64,000 bases of DNA from assembly GCA_002840555.1 (NCBI GenBank), contig PHBJ01000015.1:19609-83608 (forward strand), given 5' to 3'. Position numbers and translations under genes: made by a program. The notes below the pieces were generated by a model that did no database searches, had not been told where the DNA came from, and worked only from the letters and a program-made list of their open reading frames with translations. This document shows, piece after piece, positions 17,277 to 27,572 of this stretch (positions are counted from its first letter, which is position 1; the number at the start of each line of letters is the position of its first letter). The DNA comes from Deltaproteobacteria bacterium HGW-Deltaproteobacteria-13. Its GTDB lineage: Bacteria > Desulfobacterota > Syntrophia > Syntrophales > Smithellaceae.

Positions 17277-18251
17277 TTACAATCTTGTTTCAATGTGCGA
17301 CTTGCTCCGGACGGAAGAAATCCATTCATCAAATTTCTTATCTAATTTTTCATCTTCAATTTTTGCCTTAATTTCTTCCCGCACCATGGCAATCGGTTTC
17401 AACCCGGCGCCTCTCTTATCCACCACTTTAATGATATGAAAACCCAGGCTGGATTCAATGACTTCACTGACCTGCTCCAACGGAAGGCTGAAAGCCGCTG
17501 CTTCGACTTCCGGGATAATGGTTCCTTTTTCGATGAAACCGACATCACCGCCCTGAGCCGCCGCCGGTCCCTTGGAGTATTTCGCGGCCAGCAAATCAAA
17601 GGATTCCCCGCTCATAATAAGCGCGCGCAAACGCAAAGCTTCATTTTTCAATTTCGCTTTTGCCGTTTTATCCGCGCCGGGAGGCAGCACCAACATAAGT
17701 TGTTTCATTCTGACGCTTTCTTTACCTTCGTATTCATCGCGGTGGCTGTTGTAATATTCGCCGATTTCCTGATCACTGACAATTATTTTATCTTTTATTT
17801 CCCGTCTTAACAGCCGCATGCGAACCAGTTGCGACCTTATCTCTTTTTTAACCGCTTCAACGGAGTTGCCGTCCTTCTCAAGATTTTTTGCAAAATCCTG
17901 CATGCTTATTTTTTGTTTCATCAGCACATCCTGGAGCACATTCATAACATCAGTATCCTTGACGCTGGCGCTAATGCCCGTTTTTTTGGCTTCCTGCTCA
18001 ATCAGGATATTATCAATCGTTCGTTGAAACAAAGTCTCTCTTGTCTGTTTTATTAAGGTTTCTTTATCATTTCCTTTATAAGTATTTTCGATATTCCTCC
18101 GGTACGGTTCAAATGACGCGTTAAATTCATACAGGGTGATGATCTCATCATTGACCACAGCGATAATTCTATCGACCACCTCCGCGCGAGCCGGCACGCA
18201 CATAAGCATTACACTCCACAAAACCAGAATAATCTTTTTGTAAAACTTCAC
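17277..18251 (-). CDS. SurA-like periplasmic peptidyl-prolyl cis-trans isomerase
   Basis: A 324-residue exported chaperone. A signal peptide (MKFYKKIILVLWSVMLMC...ARA) precedes the SurA-type N-terminal core EVVDRIIAVVNDEIITLYEF. A single parvulin domain lies around MKQLMLVLPPGADK to SSLGFHIIKVVDK, with GGDVGF and SSLGFH motifs. E. coli SurA has two parvulin domains, so this is a short form. It probably assists outer-membrane protein folding with the PpiC-like lipoprotein encoded just upstream. Confidence 0.85.
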   Translation of the reverse strand: MKFYKKIILVLWSVMLMCVPARAEVVDRIIAVVNDEIITLYEFNASFEPYRRNIENTYKGNDKETLIKQTRETLFQRTIDNILIEQEAKKTGISASVKDTDVMNVLQDVLMKQKISMQDFAKNLEKDGNSVEAVKKEIRSQLVRMRLLRREIKDKIIVSDQEIGEYYNSHRDEYEGKESVRMKQLMLVLPPGADKTAKAKLKNEALRLRALIMSGESFDLLAAKYSKGPAAAQGGDVGFIEKGTIIPEVEAAAFSLPLEQVSEVIESSLGFHIIKVVDKRGAGLKPIAMVREEIKAKIEDEKLDKKFDEWISSVRSKSHIETRL

Positions 18252-18273
18252 AACGATTCCTCCCCGTTTAATT

Positions 18274-19278
18274 TCACTTGGTTAATTTCTTTATTTTGAT
18301 ATTGGTTTGTTTTTTAATCACCGCTTTTTTCTTTAATGCTTCCAGCCAGGCGATAAAAGCCGCATCTTCCTTCTGCCTCCGGATATCGGCAATCACATCT
18401 TCTCTGACATCCGAAAAAGTTGCGGTTTTTGCCGGTTTACTCTCCAGGACTTTGAAAATATGAAATCCGTAAGAACTTTGCACGATCGGACTTATTTTAT
18501 TAACCGGCATTTTGAAAATCGTTTTATCCAGCGGTTCCGGCATGACCCATTTGGTAACAAATCCCAGATCTCCGCCGCGGCGGGCTTCGGGGCCGATAGA
18601 GACCTCGGCGGCCACTTTGGCGAAATCTTCTCCGGCGTTTAATCTCTCCACTACTTTTTGAGCTGTTGCCGAATCCCGAACAACGATCTGTGCAACTCTT
18701 ACGCGGGCTTCCTTTTTGTAATGATCACCGTGTTCTTTAAAATAATCTGCGGCTTCACCATCCGATATTTTAATTCCGGCATTGACATCGGCCGCGATAA
18801 GCTTCTGGAAAAGCATCTCTTTTCCGAAGTTATTTTTCCATGTCTCATAATTTACATTTTCCTGCGCAAACAGGCCGGTGAAATCCTGTCCATAATCTTT
18901 TTTGATTTCTTTAATTTTATTCTCCAACTCGGTGTCGCTCACGGAAATATTGAGTTCCCGTGCGCGCAGCAACATTATTTTTTCCGTAATCATGTCATCC
19001 AGCACTTCGTCTTCAAATCGTTTTACATAATCCGGCTGATCCAAAAACTCTTTGGGCATGATATACATTTTTTGATCCAACTGCAGCTGATACTCGTTGA
19101 GATAAATTTTGGAACCGTTAACCGTGGCAACATAGGGACGGGAGAACATGTCAATCTGGTCGCAGGCGGCAATAAAACCCGGCAGGAGCAAAAATAATAA
19201 ACCGCAACGAATCAATAAAATCCCCGGGGATTTCCTGGCGGCAGAAAAAATATCAGAATGCAGTTTCGCATTAATCAT
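18274..19278 (-). CDS. PpiC/PrsA-type peptidyl-prolyl isomerase lipoprotein
   Basis: A 334-residue protein with an N-terminal hydrophobic stretch ending in the lipobox GFIAAC, so it is probably a lipoprotein facing the periplasm. A SurA_N-like helical domain (VATVNGSKIYLNEYQLQL) is followed by a parvulin domain (VRVAQIVVRDSATA to QSSYGFHIFKVLE) with RRGGDLGF. The lysine-rich tail is unusual. It sits 27 bases after mfd and 23 before the SurA-like gene, and the pair likely act together in envelope protein folding. Confidence 0.85.
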   Translation of the reverse strand: MINAKLHSDIFSAARKSPGILLIRCGLLFLLLPGFIAACDQIDMFSRPYVATVNGSKIYLNEYQLQLDQKMYIMPKEFLDQPDYVKRFEDEVLDDMITEKIMLLRARELNISVSDTELENKIKEIKKDYGQDFTGLFAQENVNYETWKNNFGKEMLFQKLIAADVNAGIKISDGEAADYFKEHGDHYKKEARVRVAQIVVRDSATAQKVVERLNAGEDFAKVAAEVSIGPEARRGGDLGFVTKWVMPEPLDKTIFKMPVNKISPIVQSSYGFHIFKVLESKPAKTATFSDVREDVIADIRRQKEDAAFIAWLEALKKKAVIKKQTNIKIKKLTK

Positions 19279-19304
19279 AATATTTCTTTATACCCTGCTT
19301 GCGT

Positions 19305-22300
19305 CTATTGGGCAAGCATCTTTAATAACAGCGCGGCTTGCTCCAATATTTCCTTTTCGCCTAGCCCTGGCGCCGGCACATACAATTTATAATCCGGCGT
19401 GAAACGTAATCCCTTAATTTTCTTGTGATAAAGCGCGATAATCTTTGCGGGATCAACCGGAGATGAATCTCTGAAGAAAATATACAGATATTTGCCGTCA
19501 TAACCCATCTTTTTACCCCGGAGCGGTTTGAGAGAATTTCTGATGCTGATGACCTGCAATAAATTCTCCGCAGAGTGGGGTAAATCCCCATAACAATCCT
19601 GTAGTTCGTTTTTAATCTGATGAAGGTCTTCATCATTTCCGGCCAGGGATATCCTTTTATACAAGATCAGGCGCTGATGGACATCCTGAACATACTCTTC
19701 CGGAATAAAAGCGGAAATTCCCAATTGAATTTCGGGCAATACTTCCTCTTCGCCGGTTTTTTCTCCCTTGATTTCCCGAACGGTTGTTTCCATTAATTCG
19801 GTATAAAGTTCATAGCCCACGGCGGAAATGTGGCCGGACTGCGAAATGCCCAGCAGATTTCCTCCACCGCGGATTTCCAGATCGTTGTAGGCGATCCGGA
19901 AGCCCGAACCCGGTTCGGAAAATTCTTTAATGACCTGCAATCTTTTCATGGCTTCGCGGGAAAGCATCGCCCCCTTGGGCAGCAACAGATAAGCAAAGGC
20001 TTCCTGATTGGAACGGCCCACGCGGCCGCGTATCTGGTAGAGCTGCGCCAGTCCGAATCTTTCGGCGCGATTAATAATTATGGTATTGGCCGCGGGGATG
20101 TCCAGACCGGAGCCGATGATGGTCGTGCAAACAAGGACATCACATTCGTGGCGGATAAATCCGGTCATCGCTTTTTCGATTTCCGCCGGTTTCATTTGAC
20201 CATGGACAACCCCGACTCTCGCCTGCGGCACCAGACGCTGCACCAGACGGGCCATCGAATAAATTGAGCGGACACGGTCATGGACAAAAAACACCTGCCC
20301 CTGCCGCGCCAGCTCTTTCTCTATCGCCGCTTTAATCGCGTCCTCATCAAATTCCAGCACATAGGTCTTTATGGACACACGATCTTCCGGCGGCGTATTA
20401 ATAATGGATAAATCCCTGATACCGACAAGCGACAGATGAAGCGTGCGCGGAATCGGCGTTGCCGAGAGCGTCAGCACATCTACGAGTGTGCGCATTTTTT
20501 TCAATTTTTCCTTGTGCGCCACGCCGAAGCGCTGTTCTTCATCAATGATGGCCAGCCCCAGATCTTTAAACTCAATATCCTTTTGGAGCAGGCGATGCGT
20601 CCCCACAACGATATCCACTTTTTGATTCTTCATCTCTTCAATAATTTTCTTTTGTTCGGTGGTGCTTTTAAAACGATTCAGCACCTCCACACGGACCGGG
20701 AAATCACGGAAACGGCGGGAAAAAGTCCGATAATGCTGTTCCGCTAAAATAGTTGTGGGCACCAAAACGGCAACCTGTTTGCCGTCCATCACAGCCCGGA
20801 AGGCCGATCGAACGGCGACTTCCGTTTTACCGAAACCGGCGTCGCCGCATATCAGTCTGTCCATCGGTTTGGAATCATCCATGTCCAGATGAATATCTTC
20901 AATGGCTTTGTTCTGATCCGGGGTTTCTTCGAATTCAAAGGTGGAGCAGAATTCCTCGTAAATCCGGTCCGGCGGGGCAAATGATTTTCGCTCCAGAGCT
21001 TCGCGGGCGGCATAAATAGCGACCAGTTCCTCGGCATATTCCCGCACTGATTTTTTAACCTTTTCTTTTACCGCTTCCCAGGAAGTCCCGCCCATCTTGT
21101 CAATTTTCGGCACATAACCGTCGGGCCCGAGATAGCGCTGAATTTTTTCCAGAGAATTAACGGGAAGGTAGAGTTTATCGCCGTCTGAATATTCAATGAT
21201 TAAAAAATCGTTTTCGATTTTACCAACGGTAATTTTTTTCAATCCGCGATAAATGCCAATCCCGAAATCCGTATGGACGATGAAATCATCTTCTTTTAAA
21301 TCACCGAAGGATTTAATAAAGTAACCTTCCCGCGCGGGCCGCACGCGGCGGCGGGTAGCTTTTTTGACAAATATTTCCTCTTCGCTCAAAAATACCAGCT
21401 TCATGGCCGGTATGATAAAACTGGTGGAAATTTCCCCTTCCAGCAAAATAAGCTGAAAATGGCCGTCCCAGCGGTCAATAACTTCCGGGACTGAATCCTC
21501 GGGAGATAAAATCTGTACCGGCAAATCATAGGACAAAAGCAGATGCTTCATCCGTTGAAGTGCTTCCGGAGCCGGGCAAAAGAAAAAAATCGACATGTCT
21601 TCGGACAGCCATAATCTAATCTTTTCCGCCGTCCACCGCAAACAGGCATCTTCCTTAATCTCGCCGGGGAGTAATTCTCCCGTGCAAAGATACTGATAAG
21701 TTTCAAAAGAAACCGTGATGGGCGCTTTGTCTTGTTCCTGATCCAGGTTGAGGCCTTCCAGCGTAACTTGTCCAAACCTGTCGAGGTCGGCCATGATCTC
21801 AGCCGAACCCATGGACGTATTTTCTTTCTCCAGATAAAATTTGCCGCTGTTCTTCGTTTTAAACAAAAGCTTGTCTATGCTCAGTTCGGCATTGAGGATA
21901 GCCTGATTTACGGCCAGCGGATTATCCAGAATCACTAAAGTATTTTTTGCCAGATAATCAAAAAGACCGGATAACTTATCGCGCGAAAGACCATCGCCGT
22001 TATCGTAGGATTCATAAAACAGCGGTAAAAATATCGGATTGATGGAGTTGGTCAAACCGTTCTTCAGAGAATCTACCAAACGGTTACGAATCTCGCGGGG
22101 GAGGGAAAGATCGTCGGCACGCCGTCTGATATTGCGAACAGCCAGATCCAAAGTTGACGGATTCATAATAACTTCACTGGCCGGCGGAATAATAAAGGCG
22201 GATGCCGTCCCTATCGAACGTTGAGAGGAACCGTCAAACGTCCGGATAGATTCAATATCATCGCCGAACATTTCCAGTCTAAGCGGGTTTTTTTCAGCGG

Positions 22301-22871
22301 GAGGAAATATGTCTATAATGTTCCCGCGAATACTGAATTCCCCTTTTTCTTCCACCAGACTTTCTCTTTTATAACCTCCGGACAGAAGGCGGGCGCAAAA
22401 GTCGTCTCGGCTGAGAGCGTCGCCGGAGGAAATGATTTGCAGATAATTATTAAACTCGGGAAAAGGCGTCACTTTTTGCATCAAGGCGATTACGGAAGCA
22501 ACCACTATTGTTTTGGTTTTAATCTGCAGATGGGTAAGCACTTCCAGGCGGGTTAATTCTTCCTCCTTCTGAAGAGCAAACATGTCAATGGTCAAAAAAT
22601 CCAGCGACGGATAATGAAACACGTGCTCTTCTCCCAGGAAAAGGGATAAATTCCGCGCGAAGGCCGCCGCTTCTTTTTCTTCCGGACAAACAATAAGCAG
22701 CGGTCTCTCCAGACGTTCAAAAAGAAGAGAGACTAAAAAGGGACGGGACGATCCGTTAAGGCCCCTGACATCAACCTTTGCAGCACCCTCCATAATTTGC
22801 CGGATGAGATTACGGAGCGGCTCAATATCTTCTTTAATTTTTTTTGTGATAAGTTTTCGCACTGATTGCAA
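19305..22871 (-). CDS. mfd: Transcription-repair coupling factor Mfd
   Basis: A 1188-residue DNA translocase that removes stalled RNA polymerase and recruits UvrA. The N-terminal UvrB-like region, the RNA-polymerase-interaction domain ([17 protein letters not shown]), the RecG-like motor with Walker [14 protein letters not shown], the DEEQRFG box, [10 protein letters not shown] and [15 protein letters not shown], and the C-terminal TRCF domain are all present. Length is normal. The frame starts at a TTG (22871) preceded by AGGAAA at a good distance; the first ATG is 28 codons later, so a TTG start is preferred. It heads the operon ending with uvrA. Confidence 0.96.
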   Translation of the reverse strand: MQSVRKLITKKIKEDIEPLRNLIRQIMEGAAKVDVRGLNGSSRPFLVSLLFERLERPLLIVCPEEKEAAAFARNLSLFLGEEHVFHYPSLDFLTIDMFALQKEEELTRLEVLTHLQIKTKTIVVASVIALMQKVTPFPEFNNYLQIISSGDALSRDDFCARLLSGGYKRESLVEEKGEFSIRGNIIDIFPPAEKNPLRLEMFGDDIESIRTFDGSSQRSIGTASAFIIPPASEVIMNPSTLDLAVRNIRRRADDLSLPREIRNRLVDSLKNGLTNSINPIFLPLFYESYDNGDGLSRDKLSGLFDYLAKNTLVILDNPLAVNQAILNAELSIDKLLFKTKNSGKFYLEKENTSMGSAEIMADLDRFGQVTLEGLNLDQEQDKAPITVSFETYQYLCTGELLPGEIKEDACLRWTAEKIRLWLSEDMSIFFFCPAPEALQRMKHLLLSYDLPVQILSPEDSVPEVIDRWDGHFQLILLEGEISTSFIIPAMKLVFLSEEEIFVKKATRRRVRPAREGYFIKSFGDLKEDDFIVHTDFGIGIYRGLKKITVGKIENDFLIIEYSDGDKLYLPVNSLEKIQRYLGPDGYVPKIDKMGGTSWEAVKEKVKKSVREYAEELVAIYAAREALERKSFAPPDRIYEEFCSTFEFEETPDQNKAIEDIHLDMDDSKPMDRLICGDAGFGKTEVAVRSAFRAVMDGKQVAVLVPTTILAEQHYRTFSRRFRDFPVRVEVLNRFKSTTEQKKIIEEMKNQKVDIVVGTHRLLQKDIEFKDLGLAIIDEEQRFGVAHKEKLKKMRTLVDVLTLSATPIPRTLHLSLVGIRDLSIINTPPEDRVSIKTYVLEFDEDAIKAAIEKELARQGQVFFVHDRVRSIYSMARLVQRLVPQARVGVVHGQMKPAEIEKAMTGFIRHECDVLVCTTIIGSGLDIPAANTIIINRAERFGLAQLYQIRGRVGRSNQEAFAYLLLPKGAMLSREAMKRLQVIKEFSEPGSGFRIAYNDLEIRGGGNLLGISQSGHISAVGYELYTELMETTVREIKGEKTGEEEVLPEIQLGISAFIPEEYVQDVHQRLILYKRISLAGNDEDLHQIKNELQDCYGDLPHSAENLLQVISIRNSLKPLRGKKMGYDGKYLYIFFRDSSPVDPAKIIALYHKKIKGLRFTPDYKLYVPAPGLGEKEILEQAALLLKMLAQ

Positions 22872-22901
22872 CCAAACTTTCCTAAATTATGCAACACCAA
22901 A

Positions 22902-22943
22902 ACCCATTCTGAATGAAAAATGACAATTCAATCCAGAATGGGT
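22902..22943. other. Inverted repeat upstream of mfd
   Basis: ACCCATTCTG (22902-22911) and CAGAATGGGT (22934-22943) are perfect inverted copies with 22 bases between. It lies 31 bases upstream of the mfd TTG start and could be an operator or leader hairpin. Confidence 0.45.
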
Positions 22944-23027
22944 AAGTTGCAATGTTATCTAACCTTCTTCCGCTGATAATTCAATTGAAAATTTCAGTAG
23001 TGGGTCAGTTTGAATATTAAAATAAAT

Positions 23028-23051
23028 AAGGCCTCTAATTTTAGAGGCCTT
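23028..23051 (-). terminator. Rho-independent terminator of the fic gene
   Basis: AAGGCCTCTAA and TTAGAGGCCTT form a perfect 11-base-pair stem with a two-base gap, followed leftward by a T-rich tract (ATTTATTTTAATATT). It lies 13 bases beyond the stop of the fic gene. Confidence 0.75.
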
Positions 23052-23064
23052 TCTAATAGAATTG

Positions 23065-24228
23065 TTATTTCCCTTTACGCATGGGCATTAAGCCTTTCAT
23101 GATATCTATATTTCCTTTGAATTTTTTATCTTGGCGAATGACGAGGCCAAGATTTTCAAGCTCGGAAACATCACGCACCTGCATCGCATTTGATCGCCCT
23201 GAATACATCTTTGCGAGTGACCCTTTTTCATTTGTCAAATCATCAAGAGATATCCATCTATCAACAGGAAAAGCTAAAGCCAAAGTACGCCGTCTTTTTA
23301 CAACAGCCCTAGTCTTTCCCTTCGCCACATTACTATCCAGTTTGTCGTAAATATAATTTTGCCAAGATGTTGTTAAAGCATTTTTTTGAACAACATCTAA
23401 TACTTCATTAAGTCCATCACGGAAACCAAGAATGGCATAATTAATAAATCCAGTCAAATCTCGACTTTTAACGCAAATGTCAAGTTGCCGGTAATACTCA
23501 TTTCTCGTATTGTTATAATGATTTGATAAAATATGAGACGCTATATCTGGAAGTCCTACTCGTAATAGTAAATAAAATTCGACAAGTCTGGCCGTCCTTC
23601 CATTTCCATCTCCAAATGGGTGAATCATAGCGAGATAAATGTGTACAACAATCGCTTGCACTATTTGATCTCTAAATAATTGCTCTCCATCCTCATATTT
23701 AAACTCACGGCGTATCCATTCACAAAACTGTTTAACTAAACTCAATACATCTTCCCCTAAAGGCGCACGATATTGACCAACAACAACGTTTTGTCCAGAT
23801 ATGCGCAACTTTCCAGGAACTGCTTGAAAGTAATCTCCAAGGTTCTGTCCAACTAACCTGTTGAAATTTTCAATCAGTTCTGGAGATAAAATGGCGCTTT
23901 TCTCCTCTTCAATAACCTCATCGCGTATTTTGTTAAGAGCGTCTATAATATTTTGTACCTCAATCTGAAGATACTCTTTACTAGGTGGAAGTTTTTCCCC
24001 TGCCTCCATTTTCTCGATATCCTCCTCGGATAACGTATTCCCCTCTATAGCTGTTGTGGCTCTAGCTCCTTTCCTTAATGATACCTTTAAAAGACGCTGC
24101 CTATTTTCTGGCATAAGAGGCATGGAAGCAATTGATTGAATAATGCATTCAGATTGTCCTAATCTGTAAATTGTTTCATCATTTAAAGCCCATTTTTTTT
24201 GGAATGTTATATGTGGATATTCTCCCAT
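23065..24228 (-). CDS. Fic-family protein (AMPylase type, N-terminal self-inhibitory motif)
   Basis: A 387-residue Fic enzyme that typically transfers AMP from ATP to a hydroxyl of a target protein. The active-site motif HPFGDGNGRTAR is at 203-214 with the catalytic His203. An inhibitory [S/T]xxxE[G/N] motif, TTAIEG, is at 58-63, placing the glutamate (Glu62) of class II self-inhibited Fic proteins. The C-terminal part (after about 300) looks like a winged helix. GAGGTGAT is an excellent ribosome site. The gene is AT-rich, stands alone, and has its own repeat-bearing promoter, all suggesting a laterally acquired unit. Its target is unknown. Confidence 0.88.
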   Translation of the reverse strand: MGEYPHITFQKKWALNDETIYRLGQSECIIQSIASMPLMPENRQRLLKVSLRKGARATTAIEGNTLSEEDIEKMEAGEKLPPSKEYLQIEVQNIIDALNKIRDEVIEEEKSAILSPELIENFNRLVGQNLGDYFQAVPGKLRISGQNVVVGQYRAPLGEDVLSLVKQFCEWIRREFKYEDGEQLFRDQIVQAIVVHIYLAMIHPFGDGNGRTARLVEFYLLLRVGLPDIASHILSNHYNNTRNEYYRQLDICVKSRDLTGFINYAILGFRDGLNEVLDVVQKNALTTSWQNYIYDKLDSNVAKGKTRAVVKRRRTLALAFPVDRWISLDDLTNEKGSLAKMYSGRSNAMQVRDVSELENLGLVIRQDKKFKGNIDIMKGLMPMRKGK

Positions 24229-24265
24229 AATATCACCTCGTTATAAATATAGTTATTGATTGTTT

Positions 24266-24323
24266 ACAAATACCATATATTATTTGTAAATCTATTTGTC
24301 AAGTTATTTGTAGAGATATTTGT
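24266..24323 (-). promoter_or_regulatory. fic promoter with 12-base direct repeats
   Basis: Leftward TTGACA (24297-24302), a 17-base spacer and TATATG (24274-24279). On the plus strand ATTTGT occurs at 24282, 24294, 24306 and 24318, exactly 12 bases apart, and one inverted copy (ACAAAT) at 24266. The array covers the -35 box and spacer, as expected for cooperative repressor binding, possibly by the winged-helix end of Fic itself (speculative). Confidence 0.65.
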
Positions 24324-24401
24324 CGATTACTGGGACGAATTCCGGGGACACCCTGAACCTACCCCATCATTTTTTCCGGCGCAAACCCTGATTAAGTTAC
24401 C

Positions 24402-24431
24402 CGGAGAGATCATCATGATAATCTCCCCGGA
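24402..24431. terminator. Hairpin downstream of pal
   Basis: CCGGAGAGAT and ATCTCCCCGG form a ten-base stem with one mismatch and a ten-base loop, 26 bases past the pal stop. The T-rich side (TATTTTTCT) is on the plus strand, so its direction is ambiguous. Confidence 0.4.
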
Positions 24432-24456
24432 TATTTTTCTGTGATCGGTGCCGCGT

Positions 24457-25026
24457 TTATTTATAAACCGTCAAAACGAAATGGTCATTCCGGTTTTTCG
24501 CCCATGCAGCTTCGTCATGACCCGGATCAACCGGACGATCCTTGCCGTAGCTGATTGTTGAAATCCTCTTTTTATTTACACCCATTTTAACGAGATAATT
24601 TTTAGCCGCGTCGGCCCTTCTTTGACCAAGCGCCATATTGTATTTCTCGCTTCCCCGTTCATCGCAATTGCCTTCGATCCTGATGCGGTAAGCCTCGTTT
24701 TTCATCAGCCAATCCGCGTGCTCTTTTAACATTTTTTTATCTTCATCGCGCAAGTTATATTTATCAAAATCAAAGTAAATATTGCTCATGGGTGTTTCTT
24801 CCTGCGCCACGACTTCCCTGTTTTCAGGCATTATTGCCTTTTGCTGAATCGCTGGCGGCGCCTGTGCTTCCGGCTGTCCGGCCGCGCATCCTCCCGGCTG
24901 ATCGCTGCATCCCGATCCAGCCGAACATCCTCTTACCAGGCCATTCTGCACGCACCCCGATAGAACCAATAAATTGAAAAAACAAACAATCAATACAACG
25001 AACGGAATGTATAATGATCTTTTCAT
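24457..25026 (-). CDS. Peptidoglycan-associated OmpA-domain lipoprotein (Pal type)
   Basis: A 189-residue lipoprotein. The start at 25026 (MKRSLYIPFV) has AAGGAGG at the right distance; a longer frame to 25086 does not. The signal peptide ends at the lipobox LVLSGC. A Cys/Gly/Ala/Pro-rich linker (about 35-60) leads to an OmpA-like domain: NIYFDFDKYNLRDEDKKML, then IRIEGNCDERGSEKYNMALG and RRADAAKNYLV. The domain binds peptidoglycan and ties the outer membrane to the wall. Tol genes are not adjacent, so membership of a Tol-Pal system is inferred from type only. The several extra cysteines in the linker are unusual. Confidence 0.85.
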   Translation of the reverse strand: MKRSLYIPFVVLIVCFFNLLVLSGCVQNGLVRGCSAGSGCSDQPGGCAAGQPEAQAPPAIQQKAIMPENREVVAQEETPMSNIYFDFDKYNLRDEDKKMLKEHADWLMKNEAYRIRIEGNCDERGSEKYNMALGQRRADAAKNYLVKMGVNKKRISTISYGKDRPVDPGHDEAAWAKNRNDHFVLTVYK

Positions 25027-25253
25027 GATGATTTCCTCCTTTGTCCCTTTTTGAAAAAAGTAGTGTTTTTTATATCTTATGAACATAGATTAGGATGATT
25101 TGTACTAAATACAATGGTAGTTTTTTTATAGCATAGTGGTAGGGGAATGATACCTATCCCGGGAAATCCGGGAACGACATGCCGGTTTGTCTTGACAAAA
25201 CAATCAACATTCGGGATGGTCCATTCGACAGGCGAAATGATGAGGAGGAATTC

Positions 25254-25733
25254 ATGGATTTATCGGACAAACAAATGATGGAAATCGCGCAACATGCTTT
25301 TACGCGGATGGACGGGGCCTGGTTTCTGGCGCTGGCAAAAAAGTTTGGCATTGAGGTTGCCTGGGAGATGGATGTGGAAGCCTGGAAACAGTTCTCTTAT
25401 GTTTTCGGCAAAAACCTCCGGAAACATTATATTCCAAATCCGACATGGCCGGATAGTTTTCTTCAGGCGATGGATATTTTCTGCAAGGTCTTAAAGATCG
25501 AAGGACGAGAAATGTCCATGAAGGATGATCAGATTATTTTCCGCATTACGGATTGTGAGACGCAGAAGGCCATTGCCAAAGCCGGCGTCGCCGATTGCGG
25601 TATCGTCACCGTTCAATCGTATGAAGGGATGATCGGCGGACTTTTTAACAGGAGCATCCAGGTTAAGGTGGCCCATACAAAGAATTTAAATCATGGAGAT
25701 GAATGTTGTGAAGTTATTATTACGCGGAAGTAA
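25254..25733 (+). CDS. DUF6125-like protein
   Basis: A 159-residue soluble protein of unknown function. GAGGAGG lies just before the ATG at 25254 and sets the start; the upstream 25 codons of the open frame are not family-like. The N-terminus (LSDKQMMEIAQ..TRMDGAWFLALAKKFG) matches my memory of DUF6125. The second half has several cysteines (FCKVL, TDCET, ADCGIV, ECCEV), which might bind a metal or ligand. It stands alone between pal and moeA. No function is proposed. Confidence 0.6.
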   Translation: MDLSDKQMMEIAQHAFTRMDGAWFLALAKKFGIEVAWEMDVEAWKQFSYVFGKNLRKHYIPNPTWPDSFLQAMDIFCKVLKIEGREMSMKDDQIIFRITDCETQKAIAKAGVADCGIVTVQSYEGMIGGLFNRSIQVKVAHTKNLNHGDECCEVIITRK

Positions 25734-25807
25734 ATGAATAACAAAATCTGAAGGGAGAGATGTTATAAAGTGGAATCCGGCGGCTTAATCAATGCTTCCA
25801 ATATTTG

Positions 25808-25835
25808 TTGACATAGGTCCTGTCTTTGATAAACT
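25808..25835 (+). promoter_or_regulatory. moeA promoter
   Basis: TTGACA (25808-25813), a 16-base spacer and TAAACT (25830-25835), with TATAAT slightly further on at 25841. It lies 29 bases before the moeA start. Confidence 0.5.
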
Positions 25836-25863
25836 ACGCATATAATTTAAATGGAGATTAAAC

Positions 25864-27102
25864 ATGATTTCTGTGGAAAAGGCCTTAAAGACCATTCTTG
25901 CCAATTTTCAGCCGTTAGGCCTGGAAAAGATAAACATTCTGGAAGCAAGGGAACGGCTAATAGGCGAAAATATTTTATCTTCCCGCAATATTCCTTCCGC
26001 CGATAATTCAGCGATGGACGGCTATGCCGTGCGCTGGGCGGACACCAAAGGGACAACCCAGGACCATCCTCTAAAGCTGAAAGTCATCGAAGACATTCCC
26101 GCGGGCAAAGTCGCCCGAAAGAAAATTAAGAAAGGCGAGGCCGCCCGGATCATGACGGGGGCGGTAATTCCCAATGGCGCTGATGCTGTTGTCCGTCAGG
26201 AAGACACCGAAAAAAACGGCACGACAGTCACCATCTATATATCGGCCAAAAGAGCGGACCATATCCGTTTTACCGGCGAAGATGTTAAAAAAGGGGAACT
26301 GGTTGTCAGGAAAAACAGCTCTTTGCGTCCGGCGGATATCGGCATGCTGGCCGCCTTGGGAAAATCCGTTATCAACGTTTATAGAAAACCCCGTGTGGCG
26401 ATAATATCCACCGGCGATGAACTTGTCGACATCAAGACAACCCCCGGACCGGGCAAGATAGTCAACAGCAACAGTTATTCTCTGGCGGCGCAGGTGCTGG
26501 AGTGCGGCGCCGAGCCGATCATGCTGGGTATTGTCAGAGATAGAAAAACGGACCTGGAGAAAAAATTCAAAAAAGCCCTGGATGCCGATGTGATTATTTC
26601 TTCCGGCGGCGTCTCCGTGGGCGACTACGATTTTGTTAAAAACGTAATGGGCGAAATCGGCAACGCCATGCATTTCTGGCAGGTTGCCATGCGGCCGGGC
26701 AAACCGCTGGCTTTCGGCGCCATCGGAGGAGTTCCTTTATTCGGCCTGCCGGGAAATCCCGTATCCGCGATGGTTTCTTTTGAACAATTCGTGCGCCCTT
26801 CCCTTTTAAAGATGCAGGGACATACAAAAATTTTCCGTCAGACCATAAAAGCCGTCTGTGTTGAAGATTTCCAAAAAAAGACGGGTTTCAGGCATTTTAT
26901 CCGGGCCATCATTAGAAGGAAAGGAGACAAATATCTTGCCATGACAACCGGCGACCAGGGTTCCGGCATTCTGAAATCGATGGTCACAGCCAACGGTCTG
27001 ATTGTCATGGGAGAAAACGAAACCCGCATTAAAAAGGGAACCGAGGTAACCGTTCAATTACTGGATAACTCTCTGTCCTTGTCAGAGTCCCTGCAATTGT
27101 AG
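25864..27102 (+). CDS. moeA: Molybdopterin molybdenumtransferase MoeA
   Basis: A 412-residue enzyme that inserts molybdate (or tungstate) into adenylylated molybdopterin. The N-terminal substrate domain shows SADNSAMDGYAVRW and RIMTGAVIPNGADAVV; the MoCF domain has ISTGDELVD, NSNSY, SSGGVSVGDYDF, MRPGKPLAFG and GLPGNPVSA, all diagnostic. GGAG precedes the ATG. A fragment of a second copy lies at 29586-29675 and a tRNA-Sec fragment starts ten bases after the stop. Its product would serve molybdo- or tungsto-enzymes such as formate dehydrogenases. Confidence 0.95.
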   Translation: MISVEKALKTILANFQPLGLEKINILEARERLIGENILSSRNIPSADNSAMDGYAVRWADTKGTTQDHPLKLKVIEDIPAGKVARKKIKKGEAARIMTGAVIPNGADAVVRQEDTEKNGTTVTIYISAKRADHIRFTGEDVKKGELVVRKNSSLRPADIGMLAALGKSVINVYRKPRVAIISTGDELVDIKTTPGPGKIVNSNSYSLAAQVLECGAEPIMLGIVRDRKTDLEKKFKKALDADVIISSGGVSVGDYDFVKNVMGEIGNAMHFWQVAMRPGKPLAFGAIGGVPLFGLPGNPVSAMVSFEQFVRPSLLKMQGHTKIFRQTIKAVCVEDFQKKTGFRHFIRAIIRRKGDKYLAMTTGDQGSGILKSMVTANGLIVMGENETRIKKGTEVTVQLLDNSLSLSESLQL

Positions 27103-27111
27103 AAAATCTTT

Positions 27112-27145
27112 CCCGGACTTCCCGTCCGGTGTGGGGCGCCAAAAC
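27112..27145 (+). repeat. tRNA-Sec-derived fragment F1 (anticodon arm to long variable arm)
   Basis: Over 34 bases this matches the anticodon arm and following variable arm of the intact tRNA-Sec (29808-29841) at 30 positions, including GTGTGGGGCGC. The anticodon loop reads CTTCCCG rather than CTTCAAA. No acceptor or T arm remains. It lies ten bases after moeA. Confidence 0.65.
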
Positions 27146-27152
27146 TAAACTT

Positions 27153-27563
27153 TTACGCCACAGGTTTTCTGCTGATCAGCACAGCAACAGCCAAGCCGAA
27201 GATCACACACCAAACATTGATAAACACGTTTAATGCCAGATCAAGTGTTGAGGTCTTATAGATGTCGTTTTGGATATTGAAGCTGAAATCGAGAAGACCC
27301 AAAAACATTAGTCCGCCCGCACAGACCAGAGATAGCGTTCTCCCCGCTTCCCTGTTTTTTAACAGGAGGATGCCTGAAACAAGCAGAGCGACGGCCAGGA
27401 TAATATCGGGCAGGGGGAAGGAATGCTCATAGGCAAAATAGCATGGCGGAGGATTTTCCGGCGCAAGGCCGATGGTAAAAAAGCCTATCCAGAACAGAAT
27501 TAATCCGATGCCTGTCAGCAACTCAAGGGCGGCAATTGTTTTCAGTCGTTTTATTTCAATCAT
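27153..27563 (-). CDS. Small four-span membrane protein of unknown function
   Basis: A 136-residue protein with four hydrophobic stretches (about 10-30, 50-68, 76-96 and 108-130), so a polytopic inner-membrane protein. No family was recognised. GAGGTG, its ribosome site, overlaps the end of the upstream SDR gene (stop at 27573), so the two are probably translationally coupled. It is the last gene of a three-gene operon with two SDR-fold enzymes and may help in a lipid-related pathway, but this is inference from position. Confidence 0.6.
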   Translation of the reverse strand: MIEIKRLKTIAALELLTGIGLILFWIGFFTIGLAPENPPPCYFAYEHSFPLPDIILAVALLVSGILLLKNREAGRTLSLVCAGGLMFLGLLDFSFNIQNDIYKTSTLDLALNVFINVWCVIFGLAVAVLISRKPVA

Positions 27564-27572
27564 TTCAGCACC

